From the NCBI GenBank assembly GCA_021531795.1, contig JADYUL010000002.1:124001-188000 (forward strand): a stretch of DNA of 64,000 bases. The letters run 5' to 3'. The translations under genes were made by a program, and so were the position numbers. Source of the DNA: Lacrimispora saccharolytica (GTDB lineage Bacteria; Bacillota; Clostridia; Lachnospirales; Lachnospiraceae). The first letter of the stretch is position 1; each line of letters opens with the position of its first letter. Of this stretch, positions 1 through 8,692 are shown piece by piece. A model generated the notes under the pieces. The model was not told the DNA's origin. It made no database searches and saw only the letters and a program-made list of their open reading frames with translations.

Positions 1-273
1 GTCAGAATGGTTGGTCTCAATGTCTATGACCTGGGTATCAGAGTAGGTAAGATAATTGCTGCCACGCTCCTGCTTGTACTTATTGAGGCTATGATAGACA
101 AGTTCATGATACTCAGTTGGCCGTTACTTGTTCTGACTGTTGTGATAGGATATGTGGTTTTCTATGTTGCCTGCGGATTCTTGGGTTGCATTACGATTAA
201 GGATGTCAATTCCCTTAAGGGAACGATAAATTATTATCCTGCATTTATTACAGAGAGATTCCTTGGAAAGTGA
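1..273 (+). CDS. C-terminal end of an integral membrane protein, possibly a polysaccharide flippase
   Basis: The frame is open from the first base, so only the last ~90 residues of a longer protein are visible. They hold two or three hydrophobic stretches (roughly residues 13-35 and 38-62 of the visible part) and end with a short polar tail. This suits the last helices of a MATE/Wzx/SpoVB-like exporter, but no diagnostic motif is present, so the family is a guess. Its stop falls three bases before the ATG of the next gene, suggesting co-transcription. The ATG at base 7 is probably an internal methionine. Confidence 0.5.
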   Translation, partial: VRMVGLNVYDLGIRVGKIIAATLLLVLIEAMIDKFMILSWPLLVLTVVIGYVVFYVACGFLGCITIKDVNSLKGTINYYPAFITERFLGK

Positions 274-275
274 TT

Positions 276-1514
276 ATGAAGATTGCAATAATCGGCTGCG
301 GAGCCTCAGGAATGATGGCTGCCATTGCAGCACATCAGTCCAATTACAAAGTGGATATTACGATATTTGAGCACAATGAAGAACCGGGCAAGAAACTGTT
401 ATCTACCGGAAACGGCAAGTGCAATATCACCAACAGGGATATTCTGACAGATTGCTATCATTCGGATGATTCCGACCTTGTGATGAGGATAATACATGAA
501 TTTGATGCGGATTCAACCATCAATTTTTTCATGAATCAGGGAGTGCTTTTGTCTGATAAGCAGGGATATATCTATCCGCTTAGTGAGCAGGCGACGACTG
601 TCAGGGACTGTCTTTATAATGCAATAACCGAGGCCGGGATTAAGGTTATTTTGGGAAGTGATATTTCTTCCGTTTGTAAATCCGGTAACAGCTTTGTTAT
701 TGTTGATCGTGATCAAAAATATATCTTCGATAAGCTGATTCTTGCATGCGGAAGCTATGCCGGAATCACTAAGAAGAACAGAATTACAGGTGACAGGGAC
801 GGCTATTCACTTGCCTATCACTTAGGACATAAGATCAATCCTGTAAAAAGTGCTCTTACTGCATTAGTCTGCAGTGAAGCTTTTTTTAAGGATATAGCCG
901 GAGTCAGAGCTAATGCAGCAATTGCATTGGTTGCAAATAACGCAGTGATCGCAACCGAGCTGGGAGAGGTTCAGTTCACGGATTACGGCTTAAGCGGAAT
1001 TCCAAGTATGCAGCTTGCCTACCTTGTCAGCAAATATGCGAATCGTAAACTTGAGGTTTTGATTGACCTGCTGCCCGGTGTTGATGAAGAGACCTACTGC
1101 AATATGATGCAGATGAGAATAATATCTAAGCGGGGAGTCAGTGCCTCGCACTTTTTCACGGGCTTACTTAACAGCAAGCTCAACAGTCTGTTGATGAAGC
1201 TTGCGGACATTGATGAAGATGAGCTTCTAAATGAGGAGAATGAGGATAAATTTATCTATGCACTAAGCCTTGCGAGGGCTCTCAAGGTAACCGTTAAGGG
1301 GACGAAGAGCTTCGAGCATGCGCAGGTCTGCATAGGCGGCGTTGACGTATCGGAGGTGGACAATAAGCTTCGCTCTAAGATAGTGCCGGGGCTTTTTATA
1401 GTCGGTGAGATGCTGGATGTTGACGGCAGGTGCGGAGGCTATAATCTGCAGTGGGCATGGGCAAGCGGATATATTGCCGGATACGCAGCCGGATTGGAAG
1501 TTAATAATGATTAG
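276..1514 (+). CDS. NAD(P)/FAD-dependent oxidoreductase, HI0933/BaiN-like flavoprotein
   Basis: This 412-residue protein opens with a Rossmann FAD-binding motif (IIGCGASG near residue 5). It also has the GNGKCNITN motif typical of the HI0933 family and the C-terminal GRCGGYNLQWAWASG flavin-binding signature. Family members are soluble flavoproteins; some reduce bile-acid intermediates, but most have no known substrate, so none is assigned. I chose ATG 276 over GTG 270 because GGAAAG lies five bases upstream of 276. The gene overlaps the start of the following flavoprotein by 8 bases, so the two are probably translationally coupled. Confidence 0.88.
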   Translation: MKIAIIGCGASGMMAAIAAHQSNYKVDITIFEHNEEPGKKLLSTGNGKCNITNRDILTDCYHSDDSDLVMRIIHEFDADSTINFFMNQGVLLSDKQGYIYPLSEQATTVRDCLYNAITEAGIKVILGSDISSVCKSGNSFVIVDRDQKYIFDKLILACGSYAGITKKNRITGDRDGYSLAYHLGHKINPVKSALTALVCSEAFFKDIAGVRANAAIALVANNAVIATELGEVQFTDYGLSGIPSMQLAYLVSKYANRKLEVLIDLLPGVDEETYCNMMQMRIISKRGVSASHFFTGLLNSKLNSLLMKLADIDEDELLNEENEDKFIYALSLARALKVTVKGTKSFEHAQVCIGGVDVSEVDNKLRSKIVPGLFIVGEMLDVDGRCGGYNLQWAWASGYIAGYAAGLEVNND

Positions 1515-3174
1515 GATAGATCAGATTAAAATAGAGGTTTCTGAGCTTTCAGTCAGACGACTGGAATCGGAGATATGCAGAATACTTCACATTAATCACG
1601 TTCCGAAGTATGAGATAGTAAAGAAAAGTATTGATGCCAGGAAGAAGCCGAAACTGTTCTATGTTTATTCGGTTGATGTTTTTGATACAGGGATTAGGCT
1701 TTCTCCCAAGCTTAAAAACGTAAGAAAGTACACACCGGTAAAATATGAGGTTTGTACCGGAAAAAGCACCCAAATAAGACCTGTCATAGTCGGAATGGGA
1801 CCGGCAGGGCTCTTCTGTGCATATCTTTTGTCTTTGTCGGGAATTAAGCCTGTAATTATTGACAGAGGAAGTGATGTCGATACCAGGGCTAAAAGGGTTA
1901 ATGAATTCTTCGAAGGCGGCAGCCTTGATAATGAATGCAATGTTCAGTTCGGTGAGGGCGGTGCAGGAACCTTTTCAGACGGTAAACTGAATACATTGGT
2001 TAATGATAAGGCCGGCAGAAGCAGCTTCGTGCTTCAGACCTTTGTTAAATTTGGAGCACCTGAGAATATACTGTACGATGCCAAACCTCATATCGGTACG
2101 GATGTATTAAGAACAGTAATTAAGAATATGCGAAATGCCATGATCGAAATGGGTGCTGACGTGTATTTTGATACTAAGCTTACAGGCATTGAATACGGCA
2201 ATGTACCGGGCAGTAATGATGCGATTCATTCAGATTCGAATAAAAATAACAATCTAAATAACGGTACCGTTAAGGTACATCTTGAGGGTAGGGATAAGAG
2301 TATGGAAATAATAACGGATACTCTTGTGCTCGCCATCGGTCATTCTGCCAATGATACTCTTAATATGCTATATGAAGCAGGTCTTAAGATGGAAGCTAAA
2401 GACTTCGCTGTGGGACTAAGGGTGTGCCATGAGCAGGAGAAGATTAATCTCTCACAGTATGGGGAGAAGTATTACCAATCCCTTCCTGCGGCAAGCTATA
2501 AGCTTACACATAATACGGATTCCGGAATAGGAGTATACAGCTTCTGTATGTGCCCCGGAGGTTATGTGGTTAATGCTTCCAGTGTAAGCGGTCTCCTCTC
2601 GATCAACGGCATGAGTAACCATGACAGAGGCGGCAGATTCGCTAACAGTGCGATTATTATGACTGTTGGCAGAGATGACTTCCCTAAAGAAGAAGGAGTG
2701 CCTGAGTGTATGAGAGGCGTGGCCTTCAAAGAGGAACTTGAAAGAAAAGCCTACGTAATCGGTAATGGGGCTATACCTTACGAGACTCTGGGTGAGTATA
2801 AAGAAGGTGTGCTTGGTAAGCATTCTCATGAAATGAACGTAACAGATAACGGATTTAAGCCGGCTGAGGCCTTCAGGGGACAAACGAGGCATGCCCCTGT
2901 ACATGAGATCCTGCCTGATAAGCTAAGTCGTGCCTTCTTAGAGGGAATGGAGAACTTCGGACATAGAATAAAGGGCTTTGATTCGGATGACTGTATAGTT
3001 GCGGGAGTTGAGAGCAGAACCTCATCGCCCGTTCGAATTCCGAGAGATGAGGGGCATATGGCCAACATCCAAGGAATATATCCCTGCGGTGAAGGTGCAG
3101 GATACGCAGGAGGAATAATGTCGGCAGCCATGGACGGTATGCTGATAGCGGAGGAGATATGGAAGAAATTGTAA
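1507..3174 (+). CDS. FAD-dependent dehydrogenase, COG2509-like
   Basis: This is a 555-residue flavoprotein. A ~90-residue N-terminal domain precedes a Rossmann motif (VGMGPAGL near residues 95-102). Further on are GEGGAGTFSDGKL, where flavin and substrate are probably held, and a C-terminal GEGAGYAGGI motif. This matches the COG2509 'uncharacterised FAD-dependent dehydrogenase' family common in Clostridia; the substrate is unknown. The open frame runs back to 1405, but the extra 34 residues lie inside the preceding gene and look unlike protein, so ATG 1507 is preferred. Its tail overlaps proB by 16 bases. Confidence 0.85.
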   Translation: MIRIDQIKIEVSELSVRRLESEICRILHINHVPKYEIVKKSIDARKKPKLFYVYSVDVFDTGIRLSPKLKNVRKYTPVKYEVCTGKSTQIRPVIVGMGPAGLFCAYLLSLSGIKPVIIDRGSDVDTRAKRVNEFFEGGSLDNECNVQFGEGGAGTFSDGKLNTLVNDKAGRSSFVLQTFVKFGAPENILYDAKPHIGTDVLRTVIKNMRNAMIEMGADVYFDTKLTGIEYGNVPGSNDAIHSDSNKNNNLNNGTVKVHLEGRDKSMEIITDTLVLAIGHSANDTLNMLYEAGLKMEAKDFAVGLRVCHEQEKINLSQYGEKYYQSLPAASYKLTHNTDSGIGVYSFCMCPGGYVVNASSVSGLLSINGMSNHDRGGRFANSAIIMTVGRDDFPKEEGVPECMRGVAFKEELERKAYVIGNGAIPYETLGEYKEGVLGKHSHEMNVTDNGFKPAEAFRGQTRHAPVHEILPDKLSRAFLEGMENFGHRIKGFDSDDCIVAGVESRTSSPVRIPRDEGHMANIQGIYPCGEGAGYAGGIMSAAMDGMLIAEEIWKKL

Positions 3175-4043
3175 GACCTGAAATACCCAAGAAGAAGAGA
3201 GTCGTTGTTAAGGTGGGTTCGTCGAGTCTGGTTCACCCCGAAACAGGTGGGCTGGATTATACCAAGCTTGAGGTGCTGGTAAGAGAACTATGCGATATAA
3301 GCAATAAGGGAATTGACGTTATTCTTGTAAGCTCCGGTGCAATTGCTGTCGGCAAAAAGGCAATAGGAACGGTTGCCGTTAAGAGTCAGAGTAAGAATAT
3401 GGGCTTCAAGCAGGCCTGTGCCGCAATTGGTCAGGCGCGACTTATGATGGTGTACCAGAAACTGTTTAGCGAATATAACCATATGGCTGCACAGATTCTG
3501 ATGACCAAGAATACCGTAATTGATGATGTCAACAGAACCAATGCGTTCAATACCTTTTCGGAGCTTCTCAACATGGGCGTGATTCCTATCGTTAATGAGA
3601 ACGACACCGTATCGACCTATGAGATCGTGGTTGGTGATGACGACATCTTAATCGGTGATAATGATACACTTTCGGCAATTGTTGCATCCCTTGTTAATGC
3701 AGATCTTCTGATCCTGCTTTCCGACATTGATGGTCTGTATACCGATGATCCCAGACGCAATCCGGAAGCAAAGTTTATAAACAGGGTGGATAAACTCGAT
3801 GATTCTTATATGAACATGGGCAAATCAAGTACCGGTAGCAGCGTGGGTACAGGCGGAATGAACACCAAGATGAACGCGGCCAAGATCGCAACCAGCGCCG
3901 GCGCGGATATGATAATCGCCAACGGCTCAGATATGAGGATCCTTCATAGAATCATGGACGGTCGTAACATCGGCACCTACTTTAAGGCCAACATTGACGA
4001 AAGCTTTGACATGATTGATTTCATTAAGCATATACATGACTGA
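3159..4043 (+). CDS. proB: glutamate 5-kinase
   Basis: ProB phosphorylates glutamate to gamma-glutamyl phosphate, the first step of proline synthesis. The amino-acid-kinase fold is clear: KVGSSSL near the N-terminus, VSSGAIAVG, the NENDTVS substrate loop, LLSDIDGLYT, and GTGGMNTKMNAA near the C-terminus. At 294 residues it ends after the kinase domain and has no PUA domain, unlike the ~370-residue E. coli enzyme. GGAGGAG at 3150-3156 precedes the ATG. The usual partner proA is not adjacent; a folate enzyme follows instead. Confidence 0.93.
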   Translation: MEEIVRPEIPKKKRVVVKVGSSSLVHPETGGLDYTKLEVLVRELCDISNKGIDVILVSSGAIAVGKKAIGTVAVKSQSKNMGFKQACAAIGQARLMMVYQKLFSEYNHMAAQILMTKNTVIDDVNRTNAFNTFSELLNMGVIPIVNENDTVSTYEIVVGDDDILIGDNDTLSAIVASLVNADLLILLSDIDGLYTDDPRRNPEAKFINRVDKLDDSYMNMGKSSTGSSVGTGGMNTKMNAAKIATSAGADMIIANGSDMRILHRIMDGRNIGTYFKANIDESFDMIDFIKHIHD

Positions 4044-4605
4044 TATGGAAGATGATATAAGAAAGCAAATTCTTAAACTAAGAACCTCTAAGTCCCCGGA
4101 AGACATTTTACGGAAAAGTGCGATCATTCAGGATATTCTAATCTCCACGACGGAGTATGTTAATACGAAAAATATACTCTGCTATGCTGACTGCAGGGGA
4201 GAGGTTAAAACAGGCGGAATTATAGATGATGCCCTTAATAAGGGTAAAAAGGTGTTTCTTCCCCTATGCGAGGAGGATTACAGCATGAATTTTTACTCCA
4301 TAGATTCTATGGAGGATTGTGTAATCGGTCACTACGGTATCACTGAACCAAAAGCTTGCGATGAGAAGAGATTCAGTCAGAGCGATTTTACCCGTGATAC
4401 AGTAATAATAGTACCGGGAGTGGTATTTGACAGGAATCATAACAGAATGGGATATTCGAAGGGATATTACGACAGGTTTCTTGCGCGCTTTGACGGAATA
4501 GATAAGATAGCCCTTGCTTTTGAGTTCCAGATAGTTGATGAAATATGTGCCAATCCCTGGGATGTATTGATGGATAAAATTATAACCGAGAATGGAATTA
4601 TATGA
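4036..4605 (+). CDS. 5-formyltetrahydrofolate cyclo-ligase
   Basis: The enzyme (MTHFS) converts 5-formyl-THF to 5,10-methenyl-THF using ATP, returning a stored folate to one-carbon metabolism. The ~190-residue size fits. The C-terminal GYSKGYYDRFL block is the family's glycine-rich nucleotide and folate motif, and VPGVVFD lies just before it. The start is uncertain: ATG 4036 overlaps the proB stop, ATG 4045 begins just after it, and an in-frame codon exists at 4015; none has a strong Shine-Dalgarno site. The stop overlaps the miaB ATG (ATGA). Confidence 0.85.
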   Translation: MTDMEDDIRKQILKLRTSKSPEDILRKSAIIQDILISTTEYVNTKNILCYADCRGEVKTGGIIDDALNKGKKVFLPLCEEDYSMNFYSIDSMEDCVIGHYGITEPKACDEKRFSQSDFTRDTVIIVPGVVFDRNHNRMGYSKGYYDRFLARFDGIDKIALAFEFQIVDEICANPWDVLMDKIITENGII

Positions 4606-6008
4606 GTAATATTGAAGAACAGACAAGACAAATGCAATATATTGACCTTGTAAAGGAGGTTGTTGAACGCGAAAATGAGAGACTGAAGCGCAGGCTTAAA
4701 TGTGCGGTTGTGACCTTTGGCTGTCAGATGAATGCGAGGGACAGTGAGAAATTGACCGGTGTGCTCAGAGAAGCAGGATACGAGATCATTGACGAGGAAA
4801 CAGAGGCTGACTTTGTGATATATAATACCTGTACTGTCAGGGATAATGCCAATCAGAAAGTCTACGGTCACCTGGGACTGCTGAAATCCAGGGTTAAGAA
4901 AAACCCCAATCTTCGTATAGCGCTCTGCGGATGTATGATGCAGGAAGCAAGCGTGATAGAGACCATCAGGGAGAAATACAAGTTCGTAAATCTTGTCTTC
5001 GGTACTCATAACATCTTCAAGTTCCCGGAGCTTCTGTATAGAATGCTGACCTCGGATTCACAGATAATCGATATCTGGGAGGATACGGATCAGATAGTAG
5101 AGGATCTGCCGGTAGACAGGAAATACAGCTTTAAATCCGGCATTAATATAATGTTTGGCTGTAATAATTTCTGCTCATACTGTATCGTTCCCTACGTGAG
5201 AGGCAGGGAGAGAAGCAGGGAACCTAAGGAGATAATACGTGAGATAGAGAAGCTTGTTAATGAGGGCGTAATAGAGGTTATGCTGCTCGGTCAGAATGTT
5301 AACAGCTACGGTAAGAATCTCGATAATCCTATGAGTTTTGCCGAACTTCTTAAGGAGATTGAGAAGATAGATGGCTTAAAGAGAATCCGCTTCATGACCT
5401 CGCATCCTAAGGACCTGTCTGATGACCTTATTGAGGTTATGGCAAAGAGTGAGAAGATATGCAAGCATATTCATCTGCCGCTGCAGTCAGGCTCTGACAG
5501 AGTGCTTAAAGAGATGAACAGAAGATATACCAAGGAGCAGTATCTGTCTCTGGTAGAGAAGATAAAGAAAGCTATTCCCGATGTTGCTGTTACGACAGAT
5601 ATTATAGTCGGCTTCCCCGGAGAGACTGCAGCTGATGTGGATGATACCATTGATGTGATAAGGAAGGTGCATTATGACAATGCATTTACCTTCATATATT
5701 CCAAGAGAACAGGTACACCGGCTGCCGCAAGGCCTGACCAGTGTGATGAAGCAGAGGTTAAGGCAAACTTCGACAGAGTGCTTAATGCGGTCAAGGAAGA
5801 GGCAATGATTAGAAACGGCTATCTGGTGGGCAGGGTTGAGGAGGCTCTGGTTGAAGAAATTAATGCTCATGACGATACCTTTGTTACAGGTCGTCTGTCC
5901 AACAACAGCATGGTTCACTTCAAGGGAGATGCATCGCTTATCGGTAAGCTCGTAAAGGTAAATATCCTTGAGGCTAAAGGCTTCTATTATATGGGAGAGA
6001 TGATCTGA
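4602..6008 (+). CDS. miaB: tRNA-2-methylthio-N6-dimethylallyladenosine synthase
   Basis: MiaB is a radical-SAM methylthiotransferase that adds a methylthio group to i6A37 of tRNAs. In 468 residues it shows the N-terminal UPF0004 domain with three cluster-binding cysteines (C41, C77, C111). The radical-SAM motif CNNFCSYC follows (C187, C191, C194), and the end is a TRAM domain. The SAM motif and the miaA gene three genes on support MiaB rather than MtaB or RimO. It lies in a tight run with mutS one base downstream. Confidence 0.95.
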   Translation: MSNIEEQTRQMQYIDLVKEVVERENERLKRRLKCAVVTFGCQMNARDSEKLTGVLREAGYEIIDEETEADFVIYNTCTVRDNANQKVYGHLGLLKSRVKKNPNLRIALCGCMMQEASVIETIREKYKFVNLVFGTHNIFKFPELLYRMLTSDSQIIDIWEDTDQIVEDLPVDRKYSFKSGINIMFGCNNFCSYCIVPYVRGRERSREPKEIIREIEKLVNEGVIEVMLLGQNVNSYGKNLDNPMSFAELLKEIEKIDGLKRIRFMTSHPKDLSDDLIEVMAKSEKICKHIHLPLQSGSDRVLKEMNRRYTKEQYLSLVEKIKKAIPDVAVTTDIIVGFPGETAADVDDTIDVIRKVHYDNAFTFIYSKRTGTPAAARPDQCDEAEVKANFDRVLNAVKEEAMIRNGYLVGRVEEALVEEINAHDDTFVTGRLSNNSMVHFKGDASLIGKLVKVNILEAKGFYYMGEMI

Positions 6009-6009
6009 T

Positions 6010-8688
6010 ATGGAAATCGATTATGAGAAATTGTCTCCGATGATGAAACTCTATCTGGAGACCAAGGAAGAATATAAGGATTGTATTCTGTTCTACAGAC
6101 TGGGCGATTTCTATGAGATGTTCTTTGATGATGCGCTTATAGCAAGCAAGGAGTTGGAACTGACACTGACCGGTAAGATGTGCGGTCTTGAAGAGCGCGC
6201 ACCTATGTGTGGTGTTCCCTATCATGCGGTGTCTTCCTTCCTTGACAGACTGGTGAACAAGGGTTATAAGGTCGCTATCTGTGAGCAGGTGGAGGACCCG
6301 AAGCTTGCCAAGGGTCTGGTCAAGAGAGAGGTTGTAAGGGTAGTAACTCCCGGAACAAATACGAGTGAACAGTCCCTTAGTACCGATAAGAATAATTATC
6401 TTATGAGTGTGGCCTACTGTCCGGACAGAATAGGTATGTCCTTTGTGGACATTACTACAGGAGATTATTATCTGACGGAGCTTGGCTCACTCAATGAGCT
6501 GATAGATGAGATCAACAAATTCTCTCCTGCGGAGATTATCTGTAATGAGGCCTTTCTTGTAAGCGGGATAGATGTTACTTATCTTCGTGACAGGCTAAAG
6601 ATTGTGATTAATGCCCAGCCACCTCATATCTATGATGAGGAGAGGTGTAAGAATGCAATACTTAAGCATTTCAAGGTATTGTCCGTTATGGGACTGGGTA
6701 TTGCGGACTTCCCGCTTGGAATAGTTGCTTCGGGAGCACTTCTTCAGTATCTTCACGATACTCAGAAGCAGGACCTTAAGCATATTACACATATATATCC
6801 GTATCTTGCCAGCACCTTCATGCTGATTGATTCGGCAACCAGAAGGAATCTTGAACTTACGGAGACTATGCGTGACAGACAGAAGAAGGGCACGCTTCTA
6901 TGGGTACTTGACAAGTGCAAGACGGCCATGGGTTCGAGATATCTGGCATCTATCATACGTCAGCCGCTCATCAATAAGCAGGATATTGAGGACAGGCTTG
7001 ATGCCGTTGATGCCCTTTGCAGGAATCCGGTTGAGAGAGAGGAACTGCGTGAATATCTGGGTACGGTGTACGATCTGGAGAGATTGACCGGAAAGGTCAG
7101 TCTGTGTACGATTAATCCCAGAGACCTTCTGGCACTCAAGAGTTCTCTTTCAATGTTGCCCGCAATAAAGAATATCACGGGAGCACTTGACGGCAGCGAG
7201 ATGGCTTCAATCAGTGAAAATATTGACAGTCTTCAGGATATCCATACCTTAATTGAAGATGCAATATGTGAAGATTGCAAGATATCAATAAGAGAGGGCG
7301 GTTTTATCAAATCAGGCTATAATGCTGACGTGGATAAACTTAGAGAAGCCCACACCAATGGTAAGGAATGGCTTGCCAACTTTGAAGCCGAGGAACAGGA
7401 GAGACTGGGCATCAAGAATCTTAAGGTTAAGTACAATAAGGTATTCGGCTACTGTATCGAGATATCCAACTCCAACAAGGATAAGGCTCCGGAGGATTAC
7501 ATCAGAAAGCAGACTCTGGTTAATGCCGAGCGCTTCACCAATGAGAGACTGAAAGCCCTGGAGGACAGTATTCTTAATGCTGAGGATAAGCTTAACAGCT
7601 ACGAATATGACCTCTTTATTGAGATTAGAAATTATATTAATGGCAAAATCGAGACAATTCAGCGTACTGCCAAGGCCATAGCTAAGCTTGATGTATATAC
7701 GTCACTGTCACTTGTGGCAGAACAGAATCACTATGTCAGACCCTCAATTAATGAAAAGGGTGTGATTGATATTAAGGAGGGGCGTCATCCCGTTGTAGAG
7801 AAGATGATAGACAACGACCTCTTCGTATGCAATGACACAAAGCTTGATAAGGGCAGAAATCAGATTGCGGTGATTACGGGTCCCAATATGGCCGGTAAAT
7901 CCACATATATGAGACAGGTTGCACTGATTACACTTATGGCTCAGATAGGCAGCTTTGTCCCGGCTACGAAGGCTAATATCGGCATTGTTGACAGGATATT
8001 TACCAGAGTAGGTGCAAGTGATGACCTTGCAAGCGGTCAGTCTACCTTCATGGTTGAGATGAATGAGGTTGCCAATATCCTTAGAAATGCGACGGCTGAC
8101 AGCCTGATTATCTTAGATGAAATAGGACGCGGAACTTCGACCTTTGATGGACTCAGCATTGCCTGGGCAGTAATTGAACATATAGCAAATACCAGACTGA
8201 TCGGTGCCAAGACGTTGTTCGCAACACATTATCACGAGCTTACAGAGCTTGAGGATAAGATGAGCAATGTTAATAATTACTGCATAGCCGTTAAGGAGCG
8301 TGGTGACGATATTGTATTTCTTCGAAAGATAATTCCCGGTGGCGCAGATAAGAGCTACGGAATCCAGGTAGCCAAGCTTGCCGGCGTTCCCGATATGGTT
8401 ATTGACAGGGCCAAAGAGATAGTGACGGAACTTGTGGATATCGATATCACTGACAAGATACAGGCGATTGCCATAAGTGATGGCGAAATAAAACAGAATA
8501 AATCCAAGGAAAAGACCAGACTGGATGATGTATCTATCGGTCAGATGTCATTCTTCGAGACTACTACGGATGAGGATGTGCTTGAGGAGCTCAAGGCAAT
8601 TAATATCAGCACATTAACTCCTCTTGATGCTCTGAACACCCTGTATAAGCTTCAGAGCATGATAAATAACAGATGGTCGGGAAATTGA
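6010..8688 (+). CDS. mutS: DNA mismatch repair protein MutS
   Basis: MutS recognises mismatches and small loops and recruits MutL. In 892 residues it has the N-terminal mismatch-binding domain with the intercalating GDFYEMF motif (about residues 31-37) and the lever and clamp helices. An ABC-type ATPase follows, with Walker A GPNMAGKST near 624 and LDEIGRGTSTFDG as Walker B. QMSFF near residue 845 matches the beta-clamp-binding motif seen at this position in Bacillus MutS. mutL starts four bases after the stop. Confidence 0.97.
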   Translation: MEIDYEKLSPMMKLYLETKEEYKDCILFYRLGDFYEMFFDDALIASKELELTLTGKMCGLEERAPMCGVPYHAVSSFLDRLVNKGYKVAICEQVEDPKLAKGLVKREVVRVVTPGTNTSEQSLSTDKNNYLMSVAYCPDRIGMSFVDITTGDYYLTELGSLNELIDEINKFSPAEIICNEAFLVSGIDVTYLRDRLKIVINAQPPHIYDEERCKNAILKHFKVLSVMGLGIADFPLGIVASGALLQYLHDTQKQDLKHITHIYPYLASTFMLIDSATRRNLELTETMRDRQKKGTLLWVLDKCKTAMGSRYLASIIRQPLINKQDIEDRLDAVDALCRNPVEREELREYLGTVYDLERLTGKVSLCTINPRDLLALKSSLSMLPAIKNITGALDGSEMASISENIDSLQDIHTLIEDAICEDCKISIREGGFIKSGYNADVDKLREAHTNGKEWLANFEAEEQERLGIKNLKVKYNKVFGYCIEISNSNKDKAPEDYIRKQTLVNAERFTNERLKALEDSILNAEDKLNSYEYDLFIEIRNYINGKIETIQRTAKAIAKLDVYTSLSLVAEQNHYVRPSINEKGVIDIKEGRHPVVEKMIDNDLFVCNDTKLDKGRNQIAVITGPNMAGKSTYMRQVALITLMAQIGSFVPATKANIGIVDRIFTRVGASDDLASGQSTFMVEMNEVANILRNATADSLIILDEIGRGTSTFDGLSIAWAVIEHIANTRLIGAKTLFATHYHELTELEDKMSNVNNYCIAVKERGDDIVFLRKIIPGGADKSYGIQVAKLAGVPDMVIDRAKEIVTELVDIDITDKIQAIAISDGEIKQNKSKEKTRLDDVSIGQMSFFETTTDEDVLEELKAINISTLTPLDALNTLYKLQSMINNRWSGN

Positions 8689-8692
8689 ATTA

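Noticed and set aside
2452-3236. Long minus-strand open frames opposite the FAD dehydrogenase and proB.
   Set aside because: They are shadows of strongly coding plus-strand genes and have no ribosome-binding site or recognisable domains.
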